Part shown: piece after piece, positions 25,035 to 37,591 of the stretch
Numbering within the stretch: the first letter of the stretch is position 1
Layout of the letters: each line of letters starts with the position of its first letter
DNA from: Chromobotia macracanthus
Taxonomy: Eukaryota > Chordata > Actinopteri > Cypriniformes > Botiidae
Assembly: GCA_036877525.1 (NCBI GenBank)
Contig: JAZGTH010000071.1
Coordinates: forward strand, 4,722,001 to 4,786,000
Reading direction: 5' to 3'
Length of the DNA stretch: 64,000 nt
Notes under the pieces: generated by a model
Told to the model about the DNA's origin: nothing
Database searches by the model: none
Seen by the model: the letters and a program-made list of their open reading frames with translations, nothing else
Position numbers and translations under genes: made by a program

Positions 25035-27588
25035 ACCCCTCTGTCTTTAAAGCACCCTGCAGGAGAAACACAGAGACACAGCTGGCTTGAGCTCTCTAAA
25101 CACCAGATAAATGAGAAAAACAGCCACGAAAAGCCCTTGTGGAGAATAACAGCTAGAGATGCAACAATGTTGCACTTTTATTATACATGTTTCATAAGAG
25201 AACATTTGCAATAATTAAAGAAGCCCCCAATAATCCTATTACTGGTCTATTAATATGGCTTTATTGGCAGATTTTGACATTTAGTCCCCCCCAATAAAGA
25301 ACAACTGAATACACCTTTGCTGTGGGCCAAGATGCATGCTATGTTATAAATATGGCATGTTTTTGAGGAAAGTGAATAAAAAACGGGACTGTCTATGTTG
25401 CTTTGGGAAAGGCCAGTGCCAAGTTATTATCGCTGTACAAGATGATAATATCCTTAACTAAAACTTGCCTGATATTTAATTTGGCTGAGGACTTCCTGTG
25501 CGTTTCACACACTGCAGTTAGTCCTGCGTTACTGCATTACAGCTAGATTCAATCGGGCATAATGTCCAAATGGATGTTACAGAATGTAGCCCAAATAAGA
25601 CCTCTTAGTTCATCATTAACAGGCTAGCATCAAAATGCCAGTCCTTATGTATTTGCACTACCAAATGAAGCGGTGATCTCAATTGCTCTTATCTTATAAT
25701 GTTTTCTGTTATGCAACACATCAGCAATTCAACAAAGAAATCGCCATTGAAACCCTATCAGGTTCAATGAAACCATATCGCATCACTTCACGGAACATGC
25801 AAATCTATGTCCTTAACTTAGTGTACATCTATGGCCCGTGTGTGAGTTATGGTTATCGGCCTAATCGATTTGCATAAAAGGAGACCAACTATGGAGGGAT
25901 ATATTTAAACCAAGAATAATTGTTTTTATTCTTCACTGCAACTGAACTGGCAAACAATGGCCAAAGAGAAAGTTTGCTCACACGAATCATGAGACGTCTC
26001 GCTTGCTGCCGAAAGCCAACAGGTGGTGTGCTTTTGCGGTCCCTTATATTCACCAGCCATTAATTTCTTTCAACAGTTTGATTATAACACCACCAGGAGA
26101 GCCAGTAACTAAAATAAAAGTGTTTTAGCACCTTGCAAGTGCGTATTTGTCTCCGAAAATGGTTTCTTGAAGCCAACATAAAGAGCCAAATGAAAACTAA
26201 TGAAAAGTGGCCCCTCGGTGGAAAGACGAGAAAGATAACACGGGGCCTGAACCGACCGTGCCAACCGAGTCGAGCCACACGTTGAAAAGATATTTTTCCT
26301 CCTCGGTAACACGGTATTTTTCCGTGTAAATAACGAGAAGCCGTCGAAAGGGAAAAATATCGAGCTGTTTTAACAGATATGAAAAGCCCTGGTCGTCGTT
26401 AAAGCTGAAGGCCACTGCGAAAGCCCCTATCAAAAGCACGACCAAGATTAATGCGAGAGGTGAGCGAAAAACGTAAAAATATGCTTTTAAAACGCATTTC
26501 TCGTCGTCAAATTGACTATTAGTCCCGTCCCATTAAATTGGTAGTCGGTAGTAAGCGAGCGCAACAGGGTTACCGCTAACCCGCAATTTATTCACACGCT
26601 ACCAAATAATACAAATACACCACGAGAAAGTCTAAAAATAAGTCTTGAATTGTTTCAAATGTGTAGATGTGATTAAACAAGCGTTTTCTTCTTTGTATAA
26701 GCATAGGTTTAAGCTTTGCCCAGACTAAAACAACGTCAATATTTATTCCCGGTTGTAAACTTATTGTATTCCGATAGCTAGCCTTCTCCAAAAAAACCGA
26801 TAGCGCGCGGCAATAGATCGCACGTAAAGTCTGACGCGTAATTGCGATAACGGCAGCATAATTATCAATACGAAGCAGGCGTCAGGTCGATCACTCTCCA
26901 TTATTCATGCATTTTGTGATAAATGTGCAACCCCGGCTGGGGATCGAGCGAGAGCACCTCTCGAGTTAATAAAAGTAGCGCGACAAAATGTCAACTTTTC
27001 CCCAAGAGACTCGATGTGATGAAGGCGGGTGGGGGTGGGGGTGCAAGGAATTTCCTGCCAAAAATGTGCAATAAAGTCACTAAAATAAACACACACGATG
27101 CGGCCACCAAATCTTGGTACAGCCGCGAACACGTCCGCGCTTACGTGCACCGCGAAGCGAGGAGAAATGCAAACGATCGAAGTAATAATAAACACCCATT
27201 AAAGTAACTTTTCACCATTGCTAATTCACCGATACGTTTTGCACTGACAGCTTTTGCGTGCAACTACTCGGATAAACTCCGCGAACCCCTAAGTCGCGGT
27301 CCGAGCCCCATAAAACTAATCCGTACTTTGATAAAAGGACAAAGGAGTCATTTCTCTCGGGGCAGAACTGGAATAAAGACCACCAGCACAAAAAAAACTG
27401 GGCTGGACTTCCCACCACAACCACCAAGCAAAAAAACTCCGCATCCCCCACTACCATAACCAGACATCCCAAAAACTTATTAAATGGGCGATGGAAGTTC
27501 AACGTGCATTAATGTGACTTCTCCGATCTAAAGACGCAATGCTTGCATCTTGTTTGAAACGCTGCACAAGAGTTGAGAAAGCATTACC
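25035..27588 (-). other. tcf3: tcf3 5' UTR start of exon 2 and intron 1
   Basis: The first coding exon has an acceptor (CTCCTGCAG|GGTGC) at 25056, so 25035-25056 is 5' UTR. Upstream, AGAG|GTAATGC at 27588/27587 is a good donor for a non-coding first exon to its right. The intervening 2.5 kb has no credible ORF. Its right half (about 26.2-27.6 kb) is CpG-rich. Confidence 0.5.
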
Positions 27589-28350
27589 TCTATCGATCAG
27601 ACGTCTCACATCCAGCAGTAAAAAAGAAAGGTTGAGTCTCGCAGAGAAAAACCATAAAACTTAGACGAATTGAAGCACGGCACATTAAAAGACTCGGCTG
27701 GGCTCAGCAATGTGTCTTAGTCCTCCTTTGACATCGCTTTACAAAACATCAACGCCATACATACAACGTCGCAGGTCTGTATCCAAACACGACTTCCTTT
27801 ATGTTGTTACAATTGAGGTGAATTCATTCTTCTAGTAGACATCTTGACCACCTCCATCCACATTGTGAGCAGCAACAATGTATTCCTCCGCGTGGAAAGA
27901 GGGGCCTCAAACGCTAGGGGTGTCCAGTTTCATGTGCCCGGGAGAGTCAAGAGTTTCTTCGGCAAAGTCTACGGATGGAAAAGCGCAGACGAGTCGGGAC
28001 GCGCACTGTAGTCGTTAATCGCTTGTTAATTGTATCTGGTATGATAATGGTTTCGGCAAATAAACGATTGATAATAGGAACTATAATTTGCGGCGGAGGG
28101 TGACGGTGGAAAAGTAAGCGGCATTTATACCGGAGCAGCGAGAGATGGAGAGATAAACCCGCATGCTGCCATCCAATAGAAACACGAGGACGCGCAACAG
28201 ACAGTCGGAATGGCCAATAGTCACGTAGATGTTCACTCAAGTCCCGCCTCTTTCGTGACGAACGCTGCGTGTTCAGTGAGGCTGACTGAAGGGGCTAGAG
28301 CACAGCCTGCGTGACGTCATTTTATTACTCCGGTTAACGTTGACGCCCGC
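27588..28350 (-). promoter_or_regulatory. tcf3: tcf3 non-coding first exon and promoter
   Basis: CpG-rich sequence ending in the donor at 27588. Minus-strand CCAAT boxes (ATTGG complement) lie near 28172 and 28212, and a perfect palindromic CRE (TGACGTCA) lies at 28312-28319. The transcription start is probably between about 27.9 and 28.2 kb. A TATAAAAG on the plus strand at about 28375 points away from tcf3 and may be fortuitous. Confidence 0.5.
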
Positions 28351-31300
28351 GTCTCAAATTTTAGGTTTCAGCGTATAAAAGTCGCATTTGTTACTAAGCG
28401 CACGAACGACAAGAATATTACAATATTTGTTTACATAAGTTGCCACGTTTGTTTTTTTATCAACACGTTTGGTTTGTCAGAACGATCAAATGACGTTAAG
28501 GAAAAACATAGTGGCGTCACCAAGTTCAGATCCGACCACCCCAATGCATAAATTAAAGTATTTTTCACAGGAACACATTATTTTCAGAGATCTAAGCTGG
28601 TATGGGGGGAACAGAGCAGCCGATCTAACAGTCTAAGTTGACCATCAAACGCCATTTTTTTCCCCTACTGAACATTCACTTCCAGCTCTGACTCCACCAG
28701 CAACCAGAGAACTGCCTGAGTCTCTCCCTGTGGCTGATTCATAGAGCTGGTGGAGTGAGGGGGGAGAGTGGAGCACGGGATCACAGAAAACAGGGATCAT
28801 AACAGAGTGTGTAGTGGGGGATGGGACGAGAGGCCATGCAGCATGGCCAGAAGAAGAGAGATGATCGCAGGAAAGAGCAGATCAAGACCATCAGTCTTCT
28901 GATGCTTCACTTAGGGCACCGGTTTGATGTTGTAGGCCATTCCAGTCCCACATGAAACAACAACCCAAAAGAAAAAGCTCATGTTATAATTAGGTCAAGC
29001 AAGGTTTGGAGGGCCAAAGATCGTTGAAGATTGTGGAAAATATTCACAAAGCGGTCCACATTTCAACAGTACATTGTAAAAGTAAAGACGATTGTTCTGT
29101 TAAATGTAGAGGAGATTGAAAGAAAGGTATGGTTTAAAAATAGTTTTATTATTAATGAATTGCACCCTTCGTTCGGCACACCACATACACAAATTCTGAA
29201 TGTGAACCGAGTTGTATCTTGTATTGTGTACTGTGTATTGTATATTGTATATACAATACTGTGTGCATATATTATATGTTTTATGTAATGTTGTATCATG
29301 AATAACTAATTGATTTGGTATGTTAACTGAATTTTTTTCAATGACCCACCAGGGTTACAAATTCATTTTAAAGTATAACTTACTTAGCCAATAAACCTGA
29401 ATTTTGATGTCATAATAATAAATAAAAATATATGATGGATTTTTCTTAAAGAAGCAAGGCATTTTCTTTTGAGACAACAGAAAAAATTAAAACAAGGGCC
29501 GAAAAATGAACAGTCCAGATCCCCACAGCAGGGAGGAATCAAAATTAGTAAATAGTAACAAGGATCTCCCTCGAATCACAAAAGACACAGTAAATTGTAA
29601 TAATTAGCCCCAAGGGCCTTGTATGGTGGACAATGGTGCTGTATGGCAATGGAATACAGCTGGGTAACACATACCTTTACTAGCATAAAGAGCAGCACAT
29701 GCAGCTACCATAGCTATGTTTCATCATACATACATTTATATACTTGCTAAATATATTATATGATCTAAATGTAGTTTGGTCAGTCCAAGTTACTCAACTA
29801 AAGGCAAACACGCTGACTGTCGAGGGTCAGGCTGCGGTTCACGGTGAACAGTGGGATTTCAACAGAGACATTAGCTGGCTTGTAAGATCTCCAAGTAGTT
29901 TGTAGTAACAGCTGGGACTGACATGGAGAGCACTCAGTGGGTCGTGTAGAAAGGAGGGTTAATGCAGACAAAAGAAAATCTTGAAAGAAGCATCGCCGTT
30001 TAGAAAAGACGTCCAGGGATTATGAGACAAAAAGATATGTAGATTTTTTTAGATTGAGCCGTCACTTTTGACTAACAATGGATTTGTTGTCGCGAAGGGA
30101 AACTGTGATAAAGTAAACAGGAAACCGGCTAAGGCTAATCCAGAGAGTGACCGTGAAATGTAACAGATTTACAAAAAAATTGTGATGGTTTAGTATAATA
30201 TCTTGTTTCCACGCATGGTAGGATTCATTATCTAAGAGATTCTGGTGAATCCTCCTTCCAGCCATCTCCCGCCCTCTGTCTGTAATTAACACCAGATGTA
30301 GAAGTAAAATTAGCATATGTTTCACACGTTTCTGCTAATCATTCATACATTTGTGTGAGCGTATAAAATATTTATCCCTGTAAAAAGTCTGAATAAAGAC
30401 TATTGTTTTGCTATTGTCATGTTTCCTTAGCATAATATTATACCACACAATTTGATGTATATAATGAAATTAGCATGTAATTATCATTAAATTGGTGTAT
30501 GGAAATCATTTGTGACAGCGTGTATTTATTTGGCTTAACAGAGCGTAAGTATTATTTTCATGTTTTCCACGTGCAACCATGAATCAATTTTCCAAAGGGT
30601 TAAAAAGTAAGTTTAATTAGTTATTAGTTTAATTTACATGTGTTTGTCAAGATACATGTTTGAAATGCAATTTGTAGGATGTTTTTGTGTTGTGACATTA
30701 TTTTAATGAAAATTAAATACTTTTCCCTTCTTAAAATCTTAATATCATTATTGCAGAAAAGCAAGAAAAAATGTATTAAAATTTAAACATTTGTACATCA
30801 TGGTAGTTGATTTTGTTGTCATTCATTTGTGTCAACTAACTGAAAGAAAATTGTGTCCAACAGGATGATGCTCAAAATGATTGTTACAGTAATGCGAATC
30901 TAATGAGAATCATCTTTCGAGAGTAATGGCAATTACAAACAAACTCATAAGTAAAGCATCCACGCGTAATACGGTAATGAGAGCTGGGGAATGTAGGTTT
31001 CTGTGAGATACGCCGAATAACATCAAAATACAGAAGAACATATCAAAATGCAATCAGTGCAAACCCTACTTATGTAGAGCAGAGCACCTGCAGTCAGTTG
31101 GTTTGAACCCAAATCTCGCTGCATGCATCTCCAGAGTTTTCCATTTCCAGGTCATCTTTGCAAGGAACCTACCTTTTATCTCTGTTTGCTCTACAGTGCT
31201 GCACAGTATGAACCCCTAACCTTTTCATGCATTCATCCTCTCCACCGAACTCTCTAATCTCTGATTTACTTCTCTCTTTTCACATTGCTGAAAGCCATCT

Positions 31301-34300
31301 GAGCTCTTCAAAGAAACTCCTCCATGGTTGCTGCATCACACAGATGTTTGGGGTGCACTGTGCTGCACTACCTGCAGCAGAGGGTGAGATCTTTGCTGCA
31401 TACGGTAGTGATCAGACATGAAACTAGGCCAAGCTTTTCAACCCCCAAAAAGCCCCACCAACCCCCATCTCTTCCCGTCAATTTAAAAAGTGACAATTTT
31501 GTGACAATTGAGGCAGAATTCTTAATGGAATGTTGTTTTATTTTTAAACATTTGAAATGCGACATCATCTATGTTAACTCTAAATATAATTGCGTATTTA
31601 CAAGCCCCATGGAAACCTTTCCTGAAACCCTGCTTCACAGATTGATGGCTTTGGCCCTTTGCCCATGTTCTGGTTCTATCTGAGCAGAAGAGGAGCAGGA
31701 AGGCAGAGCATTGAGTATCTATCTGTTTTGCTTGCCCTGCACAAGGTAAACTGACCCTCGTCGACTTTGCTCGATTGGAAGCCAGTCAAAAGACATTAAA
31801 ACTTCTACCTTTCCAGCACCCCTGAATCCTGGGAAAAGGACCATACACATACCATCTTAATTAGTTGTAACATAAATGCTTACCGAATCCCTCACCACTT
31901 CTGGTTGACTGATAAGACAGTCAAAAAAAACATTTGGTTTCATTTTACCCCAACATTTGTATACACAAAATGAAGCCTATTTCATAACATAAATGAAAAA
32001 CAAATTTTACGTAGCATAGAATAGCATAGTATAGTAGGGAAAATGGAGCTGCTTAATTGTCACATAACAATGTCCTAATTTGTATGTTTTAATTTGATTA
32101 AGTTGTAATGTTTCATTTTTTTTATGCAAAACATAATTTATTTTTTTGATTTTGGAGATAAATGTGACCTACACATGTTCCTGACAGGTTTTTAAACTGC
32201 TGGTGAAAACCCAAAAAATTGGGCAACGTGGCTGCCTCCATTTTTGTGTTTTTCCAACCATTTCACACTGAACCTCTCAGGGGTCTCGTAAAATGATATC
32301 ATGTGTTGCCCTATCTCTGACACACCTGCCATTTTTGGATCCCTGCGTCGCACATTTTGCTCGGGCAGCCCCTGCTCTGTCACCCACGCATCAGGTACAG
32401 TGAGTGCAGTGTAGACTTCCTGTTTACAAACCCCAAGACCTCCAGTTTCCCGCCACACAGACCTGCGGTTGCACAAGCTAAACATGACACAGAGCGAGAT
32501 GCAGTATAAGTTCATTAACTCTTTCAGAATCCTTTACTGTCTGTAATGTCCTGATCTGCATTTCTTGGATGATCTTAGTAAATTTCAATAATCTAATTAT
32601 GTATGTTTGTATATACATTTTCTATAGCACTAGTTTTATAAACTGGTTTCAATAACCTTGTTAAAAACATCCTTAAATTAGAAAAATTTTTGTGAATTCT
32701 ACCCTCCAAAATAAAATTCCAATATCATCACCAATTTTATTTTATGCTATTGAGTAAACTATTGAGTAAACAGGTAAACACAAAACAACCACACTAGAAT
32801 ACATTCAAACAAAGATCAACTACAAAGTGAAGTATAATTTACAAATAATTATAGAATTCATATTTCTGAATGCTGCCGTTTCCAAAATTGTTTTTGTTTT
32901 ATAATTGCTTTACTGTTAAATATTCCCTGAAAAATGCAGATTCAGCAACAGTGACAACAGTTCCATTGTGACAACTTACCCCAACATCATGGCTCACTGT
33001 CTGTAGCCACCTTCTGTCTTTGTACCTCAAAAATTGACTTTCAAAAATAAACCTACCCTTAAAAACATGTTGCATTGTAAAGTGGGACAACTAGCCCTGG
33101 TCTGTCTCCTCATGTGTACATGCCTGTGGGTGCAGAGAAGGTGATAAACTCCTCATCTCATTATTGAATTAAGTGACCTAACAAGGAGATACAGAATGTG
33201 ATAGGAAAAAAAGAAGGAGAAATGATGGGATGGGTGGAGGGGTGGAAAGGGAGATTGTGGGTGTCGTGGGATTACTTCAGTAACAATAACAGCATGTTTG
33301 TGTGTGTCTGCGACAGAGAGGGAGAGAGAGACAGAGAGAGAGTGGGGGTGTTTTCACTCGCAAAAGTGATGAAATAACATCTCCTATCCACAACACAGCT
33401 GGTGCTGCCAGACAGCCAATGCTACCTGACCTCTCTGTCTTTCTAAGGAACGCACCTTCACCGTGATATACCATAAAACAAAGATGCCTATTAAAAGGAC
33501 ACACGGCACCGCTCAACTTTCAGGGCTTTACTGTACAGCGTATTGTTTAGAAAGTCTTTCAAAGGGCCTTTGGTACTTTGTGTCCTTAACTTCAGTCCTG
33601 TCGTTTCAACCAGGGTAAATTGTTACACTTGCTAGCAAATGTCCGTGGTCATCAGGTGACCCACGAGTGATGTTTTGGTAAATTACTCAAGGTCATAATT
33701 TAGATCATTGTAACTTCCATTGGTGATTGTATGATAACATATAAGTGCGACTTTTCCGATATTTTCGTCTTTTTTGTCTGATTCCTTCATCCTTTTTGGC
33801 TCGCTCCCCTCCCCCCTTCTTTGCAGATTAGAATTCATTAGCAATCAAAGAGCCTCCAGAGAGCTCCAGCTCTTAATTACCCACTCATTTGCATTTTTGC
33901 ATATTAATGACTGCAGAGTTTTGGTGGGGATTTTTGCCGCAGTGGTTTAAAGGTACCTCGCTCTCAATCTCCAGGGACAGAGAGATGTCCAGAGGCGAGG
34001 CTTTAGGGCTGCAGAACGCCCCTGAAAGCATTCTGTGTGTGGAATGGGGTTGGGGGGCACCGGTGATACGGAGATGCGAGGTTCAGGGGTGAAAGGTCAA
34101 GGTCCCTAATCAACATATGAAAGGGGGGTTGTTCTGAGCGGCACCAAATTATTGACATATGGAATAGTTACCGGCATACCCTGACTTGAATAAAGACTGC
34201 AGTGGTACGATTACCTTCTTCATAATTTAAACGTGGTTGGCAAGTGTGACTGACAGCGTATTCCAAAAACCAGCTTCAAAATCCAGGTCTGATTTTAATG

Positions 34301-35270
34301 TCATTTGACTTTCAGTAATAATAGGATGTCACTGAGACCGATTAAGACATATTTTCTCTTTGAGACATACCTCCTGGAGTTCATTGTTGGGAAATCTGCA
34401 GGGGTTTTATCTAGTCCTGTCATAGCGTGAAATCTCGCTCTGTCTTTCTGTCTCTCTCTCTCTCTTTCCACACACACTTTACAAGAAAAAGGAGAATGCA
34501 TTGAGTGGGCCTTGATATCTCCAGAAACTCCACGGGCTGCTTCAGGGGATTCTTTGATCCTATGACCCTGTTTCCAACTCAATCTGTTCGGACAGAAAAA
34601 ACACCCCTGAGTGAGAAAAACAATGTACCCCTTTTGCCTGCTCTGTTCTGTTTAATTATTAATATCCCCAAATTATCCATTTTTGTCCAGTTTTTGCTGT
34701 GTCTAGGGCATTTAAAGGAGGAAAACACAACCCACAGTCTCAAAGCGCTCACCTGAAAGATGCAATTTATGGCTGTGAAATAAAACTGCTGTGAGGATAA
34801 ATAAAATCTAGGACAACTACTAGCACCACGATATATTAAACAAATCCACACCATTCATTCAATGCAGGTTCAACCCCAGAACCACAGCCTTGACCATGCA
34901 AGTTTATTTGCATGTAAAATGGCGACCTTTTCAGCACAGTTTTGTCACCGTGGATGATCTAAGGAGAACACAATGAACAGACAAATTTAATCTCCTGTAA
35001 ACCGATAATCACGTTGAATCTCTTGGAGAATTTGTGGTGGAGGATGAGTTGAGATGTACTGACATCTAGTGGCTACAGGCTGCACTGCAGCCACATGCTT
35101 CATAGCGTCATAGAGCCAAAAAATAGTTGCTATTAAGAGTTGATATTTAATTAATATCATTAAGTGTATTATGTGATAATTATATTCCATATTACAAGTA
35201 TCACGAACATAAGCCGTTTAAGTAATGGCTTTAGCACCAAAGTATTGCTCTTTATTATATACTTCAGTAT
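28351..35270. other. Intergenic region between tcf3 and zbtb7a, left part
   Basis: About 7 kb, AT-rich, without a recognisable gene. ORFs of up to about 119 codons occur on both strands but show no known domain or linked splice pattern. The only visible structure is a candidate regulatory block at 33825-33915 and a 16-bp palindrome (TATTGTATATACAATA) near 29243-29258. Confidence 0.4.
33825..33915. promoter_or_regulatory. Candidate intergenic enhancer / conserved element
   Basis: Contains AGAATTCATTAGCAATCAAAG, CTCTTAATTACCC and CATTTGCATTTTTGCATATTAATGA in under 90 bp: homeodomain TAAT cores plus an octamer-like ATTTGCAT. Composition differs from flanks. Conservation was not tested. Confidence 0.3.
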
Positions 35271-35572
35271 GGCCCCTCCCATTTTCATATTTGGCGCGAA
35301 CTGACCGGTGATTAGTCTCCAATAGCTTATGTTTATGTATATAAATGTACAATATAATATCAATTTAACCAATACTTAAATATTAATTATCATTATGCAA
35401 ACGTGCAGGCTCACCTATGTTGACTAAGAAGAAGGTAAGCAGTAATAATCACGATACACAACGCGAACATCTTAACGCCATCATTTGGTGTGAGGTAAAT
35501 CTTCACAAAAGTACGATTTTCCACACCAAAACGGCGTCCATTTGAGCAAATAAACACTGTTTTCACCAGCAT
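35271..35572. promoter_or_regulatory. Promoter-like cluster with opposed first-exon-like ORFs
   Basis: Plus strand: GC box GGCCCCTCCC (35271-35280), E2F-type TTTGGCGCGAA (35290-35300), CCAAT (35319-35323), then an ATG at 35417 giving MLTKKK directly followed by a strong donor AAG|GTAAGC at 35434/35435. Minus strand: an ATG at 35570-35572 opens 52 codons, with an inner in-frame ATG at 35468-35470 leading a hydrophobic stretch (MFALCIVIITAYLLL), and a donor CATAG|GTGAGC at 35415/35414. No downstream exon was found for either direction. Which, if either, is real is not known. Confidence 0.25.
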
Positions 35573-37332
35573 GTTCAAAATGTATTTACACGAGTCACAT
35601 CAGTGGCATAAAAAAGTGGTTTTAGTCCTCAGAGAGACAAATGTTTACGACGCCAATCATTTAGCATACAAGCACAAATGCTATTGCTTTTATCAAATTG
35701 CTTTCTGGTTATAGCAGAAAGAAAAACATTATATATTAACACCCTGATTTTTATGATCCTGGATTATTTGTACAGCTCACTAACTAGTATAATACGTGAT
35801 CATGCATGTTTAGACTTACCCGTAAGATAGATGGCTGAAACAATGGGTTTGATACTGGCATACTGTATGTCGTTTTGAATTGATGTCCTGAATGTGGTTT
35901 TGTTATGTGAATGATATATAAAATGCTACCAGTAAGTTAAAAAAAAGGAAATGGATGTTTTCCATGCTAGAAAAACCCTTACCAGAAAATAATGGAAAAT
36001 AAGTAAAGAATAGAAAGACAGAAGGGTCGTAAACATTCTGTTTTTAATAGAAATGTCTTATTCTTTAAACGTCAGACATTTTTGGATACATCCTGTAAAA
36101 ATAAAAACAAAACAAAAAGAAAAAATAGAATAAAATAACAAAGGAAAACCAGATGGAATTGTTTGATTTAGACGATGTAGATTTAGTGGTCTCATATACA
36201 ATACAAATTCTTTTCATCGCCAAAAGTGCAAATTCTCCCAAATTCTCCGATACATCTTTATAGCTTCAACACACACTGAAAGACAATGGAAAGGAAAAAG
36301 ACTTGATTTAACCAAAAACAGAACAGGGTTCTTGCTGTCCAAGCCTGAGACACTGGGAATTTTTCTGCCGCCCCAAAGTCTACGTAAGTGTTAAAGAGTG
36401 CCCCCAAAGCCTGAAAAAGAAAAATTGTTTTCTGTGCAGAGCTTGTGTCTGTTCAGCTGATTACTCACTTGATAAATTATGCATACATTTGATACGCAAA
36501 ATGTACAAGAGACATTAGCTTGGAATATAGCATGTAAGTGCCTTACAGACGTCTCTGAAAAACTGGGGAAAAAAAAATCACACTTAAAAAAAAACAATAT
36601 GCAATATGGAAAGTACATTATGCTAGAGAATTTACCATCTAACAACACAGAAGGAAACTAATTAGCAATATCATGTCTCGCCAATATGCAGGAAAGTTTA
36701 ATAATGTTCCAGACCTGACTGCCTTAAACAGGTCGGCTTGCATGTTAAATATCTGCTGCCGTTTAATGGATATTAATAATGTTTGGGATGGCCAGGCCTC
36801 AACAATACTAATAATCTAGATCTACTAATAAATTCTATGTCTATGAAGCATCCTGCAGAACAATGGAAATCCAGGAGGAAAGTTCCTTAACAAAAGTTCC
36901 TTTAAAGTCTCTTTATCATGACATTTGGGTTTACAGGTGGAAACATGTTAAAGGACCACATGTACGACAACTTGAATATATGCCATTCCTTATTTTGCTG
37001 TGTCTTTCCAGAGATGTATGTGGTAAGGGGCGGCAGTTCAAATGGACTTCAACCCAAATATATCGCATATTCAAGTTTCTTTTCATGTAGTATTTGCATT
37101 TAAATAAATCATTACATCCACAATGAGATAACAAAAAATGCATCAACAAGAGAAAATTAAACATTAAAACAACAACAGTAATAATCAAAGGAGACAGCAC
37201 ACAATATTCTGGATGGCCTTTCGCAAAGTGCTTTTTTGTTACAATCAAACTGCAATCAGCTTTATGGCTTTGTGAAGCCCAACACATTCCCTTCTCAAGA
37301 CATTGTGGATAGAGGAAGAGAGAAACCAAACT

Positions 37333-37591
37333 TCAAAGCTGCAATCTGTAACGTTTGCTTCTCTACTGCCATCTCTGGTTGAAACATAAAATTGCAGATT
37401 ACAATACGTTTTATGTTGAAGCCAAATTAAGTCAAACTGACATTTACTGGGAAATCGGATGCGACAGCACAAATTCTGGAATCGGGGTAATGTAAGGAGA
37501 CCGTGTTGAACACTGATGTGTTATCAGTACTAGCTCAATAACTGATTTTTGTTCTATTTTAACATAAAATGTTACGGATTGCAGCTTTAAG
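37333..37591. mobile_element. MITE-like element, AAAGCTGCAAT terminal repeats (copy 2)
   Basis: The left end (AAAGCTGCAATCTGTAACG) and the reverse complement of the right end (TAAAGCTGCAATCCGTAACA) match. The left arm continues TTCTCTACTGCCATCTCTGG and CATAAAATTGCAG, which aligns with the minus-strand right arm of 5542-5793, so the two are the same family. Confidence 0.75.

Noticed and set aside
32192..32515. 107-codon minus-strand ORF (RETGGLGVCKQEVYTALTV...)
   Set aside because: No recognisable domain and no linked exons; kept as an unexplained ORF in intergenic DNA rather than called a gene.
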